64,000 nt of DNA from contig OY754990.1 in assembly GCA_963576475.1 (NCBI GenBank), positions 6,770,751 to 6,834,750 on the forward strand, given 5' to 3'. The DNA comes from Molanna angustata. Lineage: Eukaryota > Arthropoda > Insecta > Trichoptera > Molannidae. The translations under genes were made by a program, and so were the position numbers. Below are positions 1 through 11,344 of the stretch, piece after piece; position 1 is the stretch's first letter; each line of letters begins with the position of its first letter. Under the pieces are notes generated by a model. The model worked only from the letters and a program-made list of their open reading frames with translations, was not told where the DNA came from and searched no databases.

Positions 1-258
1 GGGTTTCTATATCATACAATATATGTGCTAACTTAAACTAACCAACAATGACAAAAAGAAATGAAATGGGTTTGACAATATAAAAATGTTTTGATAGATC
101 CAAAAACAACACTAGAATAAAAACAACAACAAAAAAAAACATATAGAAGAAAACCCAAAAAATACAATAGAGTAAGAACAAAATCAAAAGGAAAAGTAAT
201 AAAATAATAAAAATAAAAGGAAGGAAGAGACCATTATTCGTTAAAAATGATTTTTTTA
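1..258. other. AT-rich DNA without a recognisable gene
   Basis: The stretch is A-rich with several A runs and no coding signal on either strand. I see nothing else in it. Confidence 0.6.
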
Positions 259-286
259 CAGGATCTTTTGTGTTACATGCAACTAG
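259..286 (+). mobile_element. 3' end fragment of Helitron-like family (HINE)
   Basis: It carries the family 3' terminus: a short stem around GTT followed by CAACTAG, then a T in the flank. The same end is seen at 708..711, 12842..12845 and, on the - strand, at 46807 and 48030. The CTAG end followed by T matches the Helitron insertion rule. Confidence 0.5.
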
Positions 287-643
287 TATTTTATTTTGTT
301 TACATCCATTGCGGGCCTGTTGTGTCTATATGGGCCACGTTGTGTGGTGGGTATGGAGGGGGTGATGCAAGGAGGGGAGGGCAGGACCCAAGTAGTATGG
401 AGATGTTATCTGAAGTTGGCGATCACCTGAGACTCCCCTCTACCCACGTGGTCAGTCACCATACCTTATATTACTCGCTAAAGAACGTATCATACATTTA
501 TATTTCACTAGTGTTAATAATATAACGTAAATTATTAACAAACAACCGATAAGGATGGAACAAAATGTCGGAGTTGTCCAAGAAGAAGATGACCCCGACT
601 GTTGTGTGCGACGGTCTGAAAGAGGGGTATTTATTTAGTAGTC

Positions 644-711
644 GCATGAGATCCAACTGTCGATGGATGTAGTATTTATGAATTTCATGTGTTACATTTA
701 CATGCAACTAG
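644..711. mobile_element. Two Helitron-like termini placed back to back
   Basis: Bases 644..667 hold the family end on the - strand (GATCCAACTGTCGAT core) and 686..711 hold the 3' end on the + strand, finishing in CTAG followed by T. This looks like two fragments in opposite orientation, or a deletion product of one element inserted in another. Confidence 0.45.
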
Positions 712-904
712 TAATATTATTGTCATAGTAAAATGTAAATGAAAATATATATACGCCTGGTATTATGCATTCAGTATAACTTTTGAGATATGCAATAAAA
801 TGTGAAACAGGAGTCTCGTTAATATCGTTAATATCTGTACGTGTGTCAGGGGCGATACTAGGACCTTCGAGCCACGCAACCCTGGACAAAAATAATTATT
901 TTTT

Positions 905-1166
905 AATCGTATATATTTTTACAAATTTTCAGCGTTTTAATTTTTATGGTTTTTGAGATATATAGAAAAATATAGTGAAAATTCAAATGTTGATAACCCC
1001 TGACTGAAAAAAAAATTCAAAATTATAAGTATAAAAGTATTGTAGGCCTATAGTTTTCTATATATTCTGAAATTTTGGGCTCTGTGCGTAGAGCGGATCA
1101 AAAGTTATAAGGGAAACACACACACACACAGAGAAATAAATTCTCTTGAACAAATCGACAGTTGGA
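905..1166 (-). mobile_element. Helitron-like (HINE) 5' portion
   Basis: The sequence aligns by eye with the right half of the complete copies at 46807..47840 and 48030..49064, including the block about gagcggatcaaaagttataag, a CA microsatellite, and the terminal ATCGACAGTTGGA. The TC 5' terminus on the - strand lies at 1166 and is preceded by A in element sense, as expected for a Helitron. It is truncated at the other end. Confidence 0.6.
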
Positions 1167-2689
1167 TTACGCCAGCAAAAAAATATTTGTTTTAAAAATA
1201 TCATATACGAATAAAACGAACCACTAGAAATATAAAAATATGATTCTTAATATGTAGAAGAATGTATTTTTTTAGAGATAATTAATAAAATTGGATTAGG
1301 ACTTACATTGTCGTTAACATTATTTGCGAAATAAAACGAAACACTTAAAACACACAGAATTATAATAAATAACGCATTCTTTTCAAGAGATAAAATTGAT
1401 TCAATTTGATGTTTACCAAAAGAATGAAATGAAACTAAAGAATTCAATTGATTTGAATTATATCGATTGGTGACGTTTTATAGAATTCAATAAAAATCCT
1501 GTACAATTCCAAACGGTGCGTTGGAAAAAAATGTGCAATTCCCGCAAAAAGTATCGTAATTAGGACAACCCATTTGGTTTTATAAACATACCTATATATT
1601 AAAATAACGTTTTTGAGACCTCATAAGTAAGATTTAAATTAGGTGTTGGTCTTAAATTAGTAATTAAATCCTTTTTGTCATGAAATGATAGTGTTTCTAA
1701 CCTGTCATATGACATTATTTCCTGTAGACATCTCAACGAACTGTAGACATTACAACATAAGTATCCACAACAGATTTATCCATAATGAAACTAAAAAAAC
1801 CAAAAGTAAATGAATACCAAAAATACTAGCATATAAAATACTATAATTATATTCACAATACCGTAAATTAACCATACCCCAAAAGAAAACTTTAATGCTA
1901 ATGTAAATAGACATGAATATCGTGCATTTTGCGAAATGCAACATAATAAAGGTTAGTTAAGTACACAATAATTAAATTATTACCTATACTAACAACGCAA
2001 TTTTTCCATAAACGCGCTAATTTTACCTTTATTCTTTAAAACTGTACTTAAAGTCAAACTAAAGAAAAAAATAAACTTCGAAAAGGTTATTTTATTGTAC
2101 ACCTATAGTAACAAAAAAAAATTCTACGAACGCGCTAATTTTACATAGCTTTGTTCAAAACTTTATATCAGTTAAAGTACTTAACAGTATTTATGTCAAC
2201 TAGTGAAAAAATATTACTTAGAAATGGTAGTTTTATCGTAAGCTATACTAATATTATTTTTTTTCTATGAACGCGCATGTTTTAACATACTTACAATTTC
2301 TTAGTCTAAACGAACCCTGCTTGCAATGCTAGTAGTCAAATAAGACTTCGCTATTTGAAGCCGAACACATGTAATATAGAGCGACACTAAATTCCCGTAA
2401 TGAAATTCTATTTGTGTGAAAGAGAAAGGAACTTTACAACAATCACCATAATATGAAGACCAACTAGCGACGTCTCGCTTCAAATGGTATAGAATAATGA
2501 TACAGTAGGTACCTATTGGTACCTATAGAGTGCGGTACTTACACGACTGCTATAACGAACGTATTGATACAGGCGCGGGCATTATTCCTGCAATTTATAC
2601 AGTAATTTTTACCCGATTTATTTATTTTTTTATGTATTTCTTCACTATATTTGCAGACGAAAGCCAGGCTTTCGGGGTTCGTCTATACA
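1167..2689. other. AT-rich intergenic or intronic DNA
   Basis: No coding exon, RNA gene or clear transposon end is visible apart from the diverged repeat at 2005..2285. Short open frames here are AT-rich and show no recognisable domain. Confidence 0.5.
2005..2285. repeat. Diverged tandem repeat, about 120-140 bp period
   Basis: The phrase AACGCGCTAATTTTAC (or a close variant) recurs near 2012, 2130 and 2271, each time with similar AT-rich sequence between. The copies have diverged, so this is an old tandem repeat. Confidence 0.4.
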
Positions 2690-2830
2690 TTCGCTACTGA
2701 CGTGTGTATGTCACTGAACTCCTAAACGACTGGACCGATTTTGATATGAAAAAGCAGGCAAGCCAATGCTCGGGTAGGATAACATCTGTTAGTCCGCCTA
2801 GTGTAAATATATAAGGTTGCTAAACCATGC
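2690..2830 (+). mobile_element. Fragment of second Helitron-like family (K)
   Basis: The block from ACGTGTGTATGTCACTGAAC through AACGACTGGACCGATTT is shared with 15331..15375, where it lies near the start of a longer element ending in CTAG|T at 16099. This copy lacks the other end. Confidence 0.45.
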
Positions 2831-2918
2831 AAATGCCGTATGATTGTAACTAATATACCTACACGAACGCTTTAAATGTTTCCATTCTGTATTTTTATTA
2901 CAGTCTAATGCCCTACAC

Positions 2919-3489
2919 CAGTCTTTCTCAAAGTGGGCGATAACGCCCCCTTGTGGGCGTTGGAGACCTAGAGGGGGGAGTTAAGGGTCCGAGAAAAAAA
3001 TGGGGGGGCGTTAGTTGATTTGTAATTTCACTTAATTTATCTTTTAAATTTCACTAAAATTAAAACCTACCTACTACTCAATATAGAATAATTAGTTTAT
3101 ATTTCTACCCTGTATGATACTGATAATTTTGAGTAAAATCGAACCTGATATCAACAAACTTGTTAAAAATCATCAAATTCATCCATCTCATTAGATTAGT
3201 TTTAAAACTAAAATTGACTACCAATCTATATGGTTTCTTTTAATTTGATTAAAATATTATATTCTTAATATTATAATGTTGCGTTTTAATTGCTCTCACT
3301 GGCAAAAATTTCTAGTTTAGAATGTAAGTTTAAACACCAGAACCGACTAATATAGCACACTATAACTAAATTAATTAAAGTAATGAAATTGTGGTTTTTA
3401 AGTTTTAGGAGTGTATAAAAAATTGGGGGTGCTGAAAAATAATTGATTTTCAAAGGAGGCGGTAAAAGAAATAAGTTTGATAATCTCTG
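2919..3489. mobile_element. Non-autonomous hAT-type element
   Basis: The left end CAGTCTTTCTCAAAGTG and the complement of the right end, CAGAGATTATCAAACTT, form imperfect inverted repeats of the CAG...CTG kind typical of hAT elements. The flanks CCCTACAC (2911..2918) and CCCTGCAT (3490..3497) agree at 6 of 8 positions, the duplication length expected for hAT. The interior is AT-rich with no transposase frame left. Confidence 0.65.
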
Positions 3490-3898
3490 CCCTGCATAAA
3501 TTTCAAAACAAACAATTGCTCAAAACTACAATTTTTTGTTTATATTAATATATGGTGCTTTTGAAATTAATTATCTACAAGCTAAAAATATTTCCTTCAA
3601 ATTAAAAGGAGTGAGTTGTGGCCAACGCTATTACTACACTTTATTTACCACACCACAAAGTATTTAAATTTTGTATAGAAAATTTTCAGCTATTTTTTAA
3701 ATGTGTTTGTTAAATTATTATGAAAAGGGTTCATAAAATTATTTTTGATTTAAATATTTAATTATAAAAACTTGATAGCTCTTCAAGGCCATTTTATGAA
3801 AGTGCTGTGCCTCATTAGCAATTTGAATATCAAATTTCAAATCCCCTGAGTTTGGACAGTTAAAATAAATTTAATGGTACTGCCCCCCTAGACAACGT

Positions 3899-4029
3899 GT
3901 CATTGAGCTCAAGACAAGAAACGAGAAAAGATAACTCAATTCATGGAAGTGACAGTTGCCAGTCACGTGACTGGGGTGTCATTTAGCTCAAGAAAAGAAA
4001 CAAGAAAAGATAACTCAATGTATGGAAGT
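3899..4029 (+). repeat. 79-bp tandem repeat split by the LTR element (left part)
   Basis: The unit contains CATTKAGCTCAAG, then AAAGATAACTCAA, then TGCCAGTCACGTGACTGG, in which CAGTCACGTGACTG is a perfect 14-bp palindrome. Copies start at 3901 and 3980, and the array resumes at 9833 after the LTR retrotransposon. Confidence 0.6.
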
Positions 4030-5318
4030 TGATGCAGGTATAACATTTGGTGGTACCCTGGTGACATCAATTGTCTTCCCTAACAATAGCCCCGACTATA
4101 ATTTTTAAACATTTTTTATTGTTATTAACCTTGGCCTTCGTAAATATTTTAAAATATATTAATTCTGTTGTTGGTTCAGGTATTTTCGGTTTTAATGTTC
4201 ATAATTGTATTCTTTTAATCTGTACCCAGTTCGAAAACACAATACATCACCATCATATAAAATAACCTTTTTTCAATACCGCGCAAAGACCATTTATTTG
4301 GGTTCTGCAATAAAACATGGTCAGCAACTAATTGTCTCAGAGATTTGGATTTTTCCGCACTTAAATATTTCAATGCTTATTAATCAAATATAGATTCAGG
4401 CTACCTGAAAAAAATCGAACCCTTTTTAATCCTCATCGATCGTTATGTAAATCCCAGCCGACGGTGCTTTCAGATGTTTTAAATCCGGTTTCAAATATTC
4501 AAAATAAATAGTTTCAGTTTTACATTTCTGTTAATTTTATGTCTCTTTTCTCAATTGTTGCTCTAACGTCGTATTGTCCTCTAGCGAGATACACGGAGGT
4601 TGATTTTGCGCAATCCGGGTCTAGCCACCGACGAATTCACTGATGCCGTATTGCTCATAATTCCCGGGGTGGATCTGGTTGCCGAAAGAAACAAACGTGT
4701 AAACCGCGAAAGGATATATTCGCGTTAGGCAATTTTACCTTTCAATGAAAATGTTTACAATGTACGCGCCGGACACGTGACTTTTGATAAATGTCATATA
4801 TCGCGCGTTAGGGGCTTTAATACGCTCTCGCGAGTATGAGTTTTGATAAATCAGTGTCTGACGCTCGTCATTGTAAAATTACTTCAAGACAGTCACGAAA
4901 AACATTATTTTTTTTCCATGTTGGTTGTATCTCGCGCGTCACTTCCGATAAATGTCACACATCGCGCAATAGTGCTTTCATACAGCCCTCGCGAGTGTGA
5001 ATTTTGACGGAATTGCGCGTGTGATACTTCTCAATATAATTTCACTTCAAAATAAACGGTTTAAACACTGAAAACACTGTCACCGATTGTACCAGCTAAA
5101 ATGTTACGTGGCCAGGGTTAATTAATTTAATTGGAGTAATTTGTTGTATTTATGTTAGTCTCGATCCCACGCAGAATGCAAAATATGCTATTGTTAATTT
5201 TAAAATATTTTTTTTATTGTTAATTTTAGTAAAATATGCAAAAATGATTTGCGTGCAAACATTTTGAATATTTTATACCCCTGTACACCCCCTCTCTTCG
5301 AGACAGGGGTACCTTTAT

Positions 5319-5362
5319 TATATAAGGTAGAATCCTACTACCTAGAACCAGTAACAGTCAGT
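5319..5362 (+). promoter_or_regulatory. LTR core promoter: TATA box and initiators
   Basis: TATATAA lies at 5319..5325. About 30 to 40 bp downstream are CCAGT (5348..5352) and TCAGT (5358..5362), the arthropod initiator motif. The identical promoter in the 3' LTR is 3183 bp further on. Its position predicts a U3 of about 1.3 kb. Confidence 0.6.
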
Positions 5363-5453
5363 AAGAATCAGTAAGAGTTAGTAATCAGTGTGTCAGTCAG
5401 ACGAACATTCACAGTTGAAAGCAAGCAAAGTAGTGGGCCTTAGGGCCGTGTGA

Positions 5454-5481
5454 GGCGGTCAGGGCTTACGCCCTGGCCGCC
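5454..5481 (+). other. GC-rich hairpin 1 in the LTR
   Basis: GGCGGTCAGGGC, loop TTAC, then GCCCTGGCCGCC: a 12-bp stem with one G-T pair. It lies just downstream of the predicted start of transcription, so it would be in the RNA leader. The copy in the 3' LTR is at 8637..8664. Confidence 0.75.
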
Positions 5482-5608
5482 GTCTTCAAAGTTTTAAGCT
5501 TAAGAACCAGTAAAAATTAGTTAGTTAGTCGGTAAAAGAGTGAGTCTAGTTGAAGTCAGTCAGTGGAAAATCAGTGAGTTGAACAGTAACAGTCTATCAC
5601 TGTAGTGA

Positions 5609-5636
5609 GGCGGTCAGGGCTTACGCCCTGACCGCC
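5609..5636 (+). other. GC-rich hairpin 2 in the LTR
   Basis: GGCGGTCAGGGC, loop TTAC, then GCCCTGACCGCC: a perfect 12-bp stem with the same loop as hairpin 1. It is followed, like hairpin 1, by CTTCAAAGTTTTAAG. The two form an internal duplication of about 60 bp. The copy in the 3' LTR is at 8792..8819. Confidence 0.8.
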
Positions 5637-6650
5637 GCCTTCAAAGTTTTAAGTGTAAGAACAAAGTTATTTTTTTAAAAGAACATTAACATTTAAAAAT
5701 AGAATCAGTGAGTCGAATCTACGTAATGATCGTTCGGTAGCTTTAGTAAAGTTTAAATTTTTATAATAATAAAACCAGAGTTCAAGTTAAATCAGTAACC
5801 AGTCTCGCCTACGGGCCTTGGCAAGACCAAGTTGACGTCGTCGATATCGAAAAATTCTATTCACCATTCATCTGACCCAGGAGGCAGTGTGGGAATAAGA
5901 AAAGACTAAATATAGTCACCCATCCATCTGACCAAATGGCAGTGTGGGGACGTATTTAGGGCTTACGAGCCTAATCGACATGGATATTAATTTAATTAAG
6001 AATGAATTAGAAGTAATTCAAAAATATATCCAGCGCCGAACGATTACAAAGTGGACATCACGCACCGAAGAACATGGAACGAGCCAACGCGATCTTCCAG
6101 GATTGCGCAGAACGAGCGCCCAGCGTTATCGCGAACCGCGAAACGTTGCGGGCGCCTAGACAATAACAGTCGCACCGCGAACTTAACTTTGACCTCTGCA
6201 AACAAGGTACAGTGAATTTTAATAACAAGTGAAAAACAAATAGAACTTCAAGTGAAAATCAACGAACATTTTATTTTTGAACTATATAATTTTAAATGTA
6301 ACCATGTATAATTCCTTTAGTAGCGTCATGGCCATGTCTACGCACCATTATATTATTTGTTGTTTTTTTTATGTATTCTGCGATTGGGATCGAAATTGCA
6401 AATTTATTGTATTTTGTATGTTTTTTTTGTATGTCTATTTTATTTTAACTTGAATTTGTTTTCAACGACTGCAATTAAACAAAAACCAGAATTAACTTTA
6501 AAAAAATTCTTTTATTACTGGAGTGAGCTCTTGTCATTACGATACGGCACGGTGAGAAGGTGGAAGCGTCAGGATCTTGTACTCTCCGCTTGCGAGAGAG
6601 TCTAATCTGGAAGGCGACTTCTACCCAGAATTCTACCCCCAGGTATCAGA

Positions 6651-6668
6651 TGGCTCCCAACGTGTTGG
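6651..6668 (+). other. Putative primer-binding site
   Basis: TGGCTCCCAACGTGTTGG starts two bases after the 5' LTR. TGG followed by a stretch complementary to a tRNA 3' end is the usual layout for a minus-strand primer site. The tRNA was not identified. Confidence 0.6.
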
Positions 6669-7191
6669 CTGGATGAAATATCACCTGGTTGAACCAGATG
6701 ATAAAGAATCTAGTCATACACGAGGCGTGAGGGCACCAGCGCATGGGGAGTCTACGGATTTTCCATGCGTTCGGAGGATCGAGTTGTGATTCCGAACCTA
6801 CCGTTGAGCTAGTCGGAGGTTTGGTGACAGTAGCATGTCACATGGTAACCATCAGGCAAGGTTCACTCCAGTAATTTGCTTATTATCACACAGCATCCCA
6901 CTCGTACGCGAGAGTGATGCAAAATTTTATAGTGGAAATACCACTATTGGCGCCCGGCAATCAATTAAAAAAAATTAAATTACAATAATACATTCACGGT
7001 ACATCCAGTAGAATGTAATTATTCACCAATTTTGTAGACGAATTACTCCAAGAGGTTCGTCCTAGAAAGAAAAAAAATTTGTTAACACCTACATACTCGG
7101 GACCAAAAGGTCAGCCGAGTTATTTTCTTGAATATTAAAAATCATATTTTGTTTTAAATTAGGGCGTTGCTAGGGTAAGACAATAATGATC

Positions 7192-7212
7192 GTCAAAGAA
7201 ACCGGGAGCAAT
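7192..7212 (+). other. Putative polypurine tract
   Basis: The 3' LTR is directly preceded by AAAGAAACCGGGAGCAA, mostly purine. This position and composition fit the plus-strand primer, although two C residues interrupt it. Confidence 0.5.
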
Positions 7213-9832
7213 TGATGCAGGTATAACATTTGGTGGTACCCTGGTGACATCAATTGTCTTCCCTAACAATAGCCCCGACTATAATTTTTAAACATTTTTT
7301 ATTGTTATTAACCTTGGCCTTCGTAAATATTTTAAAATATATTAATTCTGTTGTTGGTTCAGGTATTTTCGGTTTTAATGTTCATAATTGTATTCTTTTA
7401 ATCTGTACCCAGTTCGAAAACACAATACATCACCATCATATAAAATAACCTTTTTTCAATACCGCGCAAAGACCATTTATTTGGGTTCTGCAATAAAACA
7501 TGGTCAGCAACTAATTGTCTCAGAGATTTGGATTTTTCCGCACTTAAATATTTCAATGCTTATTAATCAAATATAGATTCAGGCTACCTGAAAAAAATCG
7601 AACCCTTTTTAATCCTCATCGATCGTTATGTAAATCCCAGCCGACGGTGCTTTCAGATGTTTTAAATCCGGTTTCAAATATTCAAAATAAATAGTTTCAG
7701 TTTTACATTTCTGTTAATTTTATGTCTCTTTTCTCAATTGTTGCTCTAACGTCGTATTGTCCTCTAGCGAGATACACGGAGGTTGATTTTGCGCAATCCG
7801 GGTCTAGCCACCGACGAATTCACTGATGCCGTATTGCTCATAATTCCCGGGGTGGATCTGGTTGCCGAAAGAAACAAACGTGTAAACCGCGAAAGGATAT
7901 ATTCGCGTTAGGCAATTTTACCTTTCAATGAAAATGTTTACAATGTACGCGCCGGACACGTGACTTTTGATAAACGTCATATATCGCGCGTTAGGGGCTT
8001 TAATACGCTCTCGCGAGTATGAGTTTTGATAAATCAGTGTCTGACGCTCGTCATTGTAAAATTACTTCAAGACAGTCACGAAAAACATTATTTTTTTTCC
8101 ATGTTGGTTGTATCTCGCGCGTCACTTCCGATAAATGTCACACATCGCGCAATAGTGCTTTCATACAGCCCTCGCGAGTGTGAATTTTGACGGAATTGCG
8201 CGTGTGATACTTCTCAATATAATTTCACTTCAAAATAAACGGTTTAAACACTGAAAACACTGTCACCGATTGTACCAGCTAAAATGTTACGTGGCCAGGG
8301 TTAATTAATTTAATTGGAGTAATTTGTTGTATTTATGTTAGTCTCGATCCCACGCAGAATGCAAAATATGCTATTGTTAATTTTAAAATATTTTTTTTAT
8401 TGTTAATTTTAGTAAAATATGCAAAAATGATTTGCGTGCAAACATTTTGAATATTTTATACCCCTGTACACCCCCTCTCTTCGAGACAGGGGTACCTTTA
8501 TTATATAAGGTAGAATCCTACTACCTAGAACCAGTAACAGTCAGTAAGAATCAGTAAGAGTTAGTAATCAGTGTGTCAGTCAGACGAACATTCACAGTTG
8601 AAAGCAAGCAAAGTAGTGGGCCTTAGGGCCGTGTGAGGCGGTCAGGGCTTACGCCCTGGCCGCCGTCTTCAAAGTTTTAAGCTTAAGAACCAGTAAAAAT
8701 TAGTTAGTTAGTCGGTAAAAGAGTGAGTCTAGTTGAAGTCAGTCAGTGGAAAATCAGTGAGTTGAACAGTAACAGTCTATCACTGTAGTGAGGCGGTCAG
8801 GGCTTACGCCCTGACCGCCGCCTTCAAAGTTTTAAGTGTAAGAACAAAGTTATTTTTTTAAAAGAACATTAACATTTAAAAATAGAATCAGTGAGTCGAA
8901 TCTACGTAATGATCGTTCGGTAGCTTTAGTAAAGTTTAAATTTTTATAATAATAAAACCAGAGTTCAAGTTAAATCAGTAACCAGTCTCGCCTACGGGCC
9001 TTGGCAAGACCAAGTTGACGTCGTCGATATCGAAAAATTCTATTCACCATTCATCTGACCCAGGAGGCAGTGTGGGAATAAGAAAAGACTAAATATAGTC
9101 ACCCATCCATCTGACCAAATGGCAGTGTGGGGACGTATTTAGGGCTTACGAGCCTAATCGACATGGATATTAATTTAATTAAGAATGAATTAGAAGTAAT
9201 TCAAAAATATATCCAGCGCCGAACGATTACAAAGTGGACATCACGCACCGAAGAACATGGAACGAGCCAACGCGATCTTCCAGGATTGCGCAGAACGAGC
9301 GCCCAGCGTTATCGCGAACCGCGAAACGTTGCGGGCGCCTAGACAATAACAGTCGCACCGCGAACTTAACTTTGACCTCTGCAAACAAGGTACAGTGAAT
9401 TTTAATAACAAGTGAAAAACAAATAGAACTTCAAGTGAAAATCAACGAACATTTTATTTTTGAACTATATAATTTTAAATGTAACCATGTATAATTCCTT
9501 TAGTAGCGTCATGGCCATGTCTACGCACCATTATATTATTTGTTGTTTTTTTTATGTATTCTGCGATTGGGATCGAAATTGCAAATTTATTGTATTTTGT
9601 ATGTTTTTTTTGTATGTCTATTTTATTTTAACTTGAATTTGTTTTCAACGACTGCAATTAAACAAAAACCAGAATTAACTTTAAAAAAATTCTTTTATTA
9701 CTGGAGTGAGCTCTTGTCATTACGATACGGCACGGTGAGAAGGTGGAAGCGTCAGGATCTTGTACTCTCCGCTTGCGAGAGAGTCTAATCTGGAAGGCGA
9801 CTTCTACCTTGAATTCTACCCCCCAGGTATCA
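7213..9832 (+). repeat. 3' LTR
   Basis: It is nearly identical to the 5' LTR over more than 2.5 kb. The final 30 bp differ more (ctacccagaa versus ctaccttgaa, and five versus six C residues before AGGTATCA). It ends TATCA and is followed by the target duplication AAGT. Confidence 0.85.
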
Positions 9833-9930
9833 AAGTGACTGTTGCCAGTCACGTGAATGGGGTATGATTTAGCTCAAGAAAAGATAACTCAATGTATGGA
9901 GGTGACGGTTGCCAGTCACGTGATCTAATG
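9833..9930 (+). repeat. 79-bp tandem repeat, right part
   Basis: Here the array interrupted at 4029 resumes: AAGTGACTGTTGCCAGTCACGTGA and then a further partial unit near 9900. Removal of the LTR element would rejoin the units exactly at AAGT. Confidence 0.65.
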
Positions 9931-10048
9931 GAGTCTTATATGTAAACGAATATTGAATACACAAATTATCAAAATTCTAAAACAGTTTAATGAGTACTTT
10001 AGTATATATTCCATAAAGTAGAATAAACACGTTGTACATAGTAGGTAC

Positions 10049-10247
<199 letters not shown>

Positions 10248-10694
10248 TGTGATGAAACTATCAGAATACAATCTCAGAGTGATACTAGCTGATAATCTGC
10301 AATAAAAAATTAACTTAAAATTTGCGAATTTTTAGGGTAGTGTGGAGTAAAAATATATCGTGAATACAATATTCAATGAATTTATAAGTAGGTACTTAGT
10401 TGAAACTGACGTATGTATTAATCATTAATGCATACGTCATATATAGGTATGTACATATGTGTAAGTACATATATAGGTACCTATGTATAATATATAATTA
10501 GTAATAATTTCGCTTTTCAACCATATTTAGTCCATTAACTCAACCAAGTGTATCAAAACACGATCAATTTAGATAAATAGCCCGTTTACATCGGGCATCA
10601 TAAGCGACCGTGTGATATTTCATGTCGAATACCCCACCCTCCCTCCCGCTAGTATAAATTTATCTATTTATTAATTTATTTATTTAATAATATT

Positions 10695-10980
10695 GAAGCG
10701 GTGATAGCCCAGCGGTAAAGTCGTCGCCTCACATGCGTGAGGTCGACGGTTCGAATCCGGGCAGGGCACGCACCTCTGGATTTATTAATAAAAATCTATG
10801 TGCGGATTTATATCACTAGCTATGTGTAGCCATGATCCAATTTGTCTGGTTCCCCTTAAGGGTTACGAAGGTCAGACGGCAGTCGCTTCAATTTAATAAC
10901 CAGACTCGCCAATTCCAGGATCATGGTCAAAGCGTACCCCGATAGAAACGGGATAAAAGCGCTAAGGCGAAAGAAGAAGA
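10695..10980 (+). mobile_element. tRNA-derived SINE, family A
   Basis: A tRNA-like head has an A box (TAGCCCAGCGG, 10705..10715) and a B box (GGTTCGAATCC, 10748..10758). A unique body follows and ends in AAGAAGAAGA. The body block with ATGGTCAAAGCGTACCCCG recurs in reverse at 34208..34275, which marks it as a dispersed family. The head lacks the strict cloverleaf of a functional tRNA and is followed by no terminator run. Confidence 0.85.
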
Positions 10981-11034
10981 ATTAATTTATTTATTTATTA
11001 ATCAAATATTTTTTTTTATTTTTTTAATAAAAAA

Positions 11035-11200
11035 ATGAATATGTCCTTGTTAAACAAGTACATATACATCTTCCTACGTTCCCTAAAATAAGCAAATAAA
11101 TGCTTGTGCTATAGGTGAACGAAATCGGTCGAGGCAGGATTCGAACTCGCGACCACTGGATTACTAACCCAGCGCGCTAACCGCTCTGCCACCGACCCAT
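11035..11200 (-). mobile_element. tRNA-derived SINE, family B, copy 1
   Basis: On the - strand a tRNA-like head has anticodon loop TTAGTAA (AGT, threonine-like) and B box GAGTTCGAATCC (complement of 11138..11149). A short body ends near ATATGTACTTGTTTAAC. The same head plus body is found at 54222..54385 and 59249..59408, so this is a SINE and not a tRNA gene. Confidence 0.85.
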
Positions 11201-11261
11201 CTAATTAATTAATTTATTTATTAATTTCTTTACTTATATATCTATTTATTGATTTATTTAT

Positions 11262-11315
11262 ATATTTAGGGCTTACTGCCGTGTGGCAATATCTTCCAAC
11301 CAACCATATATAATT
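11262..11315 (-). mobile_element. SINE family D tail fragment
   Basis: The complement matches the D body (GGTTAGTTGGAAGA followed by TTGCCAYACRGCA) seen at 54610..54650. The tRNA-like head is absent. Confidence 0.4.
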
Positions 11316-11344
11316 GGGGAGGTGAATAGTGTTTATGCCACGTA

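Larger units (their letters stand above)
4030..6648 (+). repeat. 5' LTR
   Basis: The LTR starts TGATGC and ends TATCA. It carries a TATA box, TCAGT-type initiators, two strong GC hairpins and a leader frame starting with ATG at 5980 (59 codons, identical in both LTRs). That frame resembles no family I know and is probably not a gene. The AATAAA-type signal near 5770 could mark the R/U5 border. Confidence 0.85.
6649..7212 (+). other. Internal region of the LTR element, non-coding
   Basis: This 564-bp stretch between the LTRs has no long open frame. It contains the likely primer-binding site near its left end, a second motif of the same kind near 6952 and a purine-rich end. It may hold a packaging signal, but nothing in the sequence proves that. 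Confidence 0.7.
4030..9832 (+). mobile_element. Non-autonomous LTR retrotransposon with very long LTRs
   Basis: Two direct repeats of about 2.62 kb (4030..6648 and 7213..9832) flank only 564 bp. Both LTRs begin TGATGC and end TATCA. The element is bounded by a 4-bp duplication, AAGT (4026..4029 and 9833..9836), inside a host tandem repeat, which defines the empty site. A primer-binding-like motif follows the 5' LTR and a purine-rich stretch precedes the 3' LTR. No gag, protease, polymerase or integrase frame exists, so it must rely on another element for replication. Outside the last 30 bp I found by eye one substitution between LTRs (T4792 versus C7975), which implies a recent insertion. Orientation follows from the primer site, the TATA box and the purine tract. 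Such a layout recalls LARD or TRIM elements but with LTRs far longer than the interior. Confidence 0.85.

Noticed and set aside
5944..6159. LTR-encoded protein of 71 residues
   Set aside because: It starts with GTG in the listed form, has no motif, and lies in the leader part of an LTR. The ATG form (59 codons) may be chance; identity in both LTRs only reflects LTR identity.
4030..9832. Segmental tandem duplication instead of an LTR element
   Set aside because: The flanks outside the repeats do not match each other except for AAGT, and the host repeat rejoins exactly when the element is removed.
11120..11200. Functional tRNA-Thr gene on the - strand
   Set aside because: The same head is attached to the same non-tRNA body at three places, which marks a SINE. 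The cloverleaf alone is not enough to call a tRNA gene.
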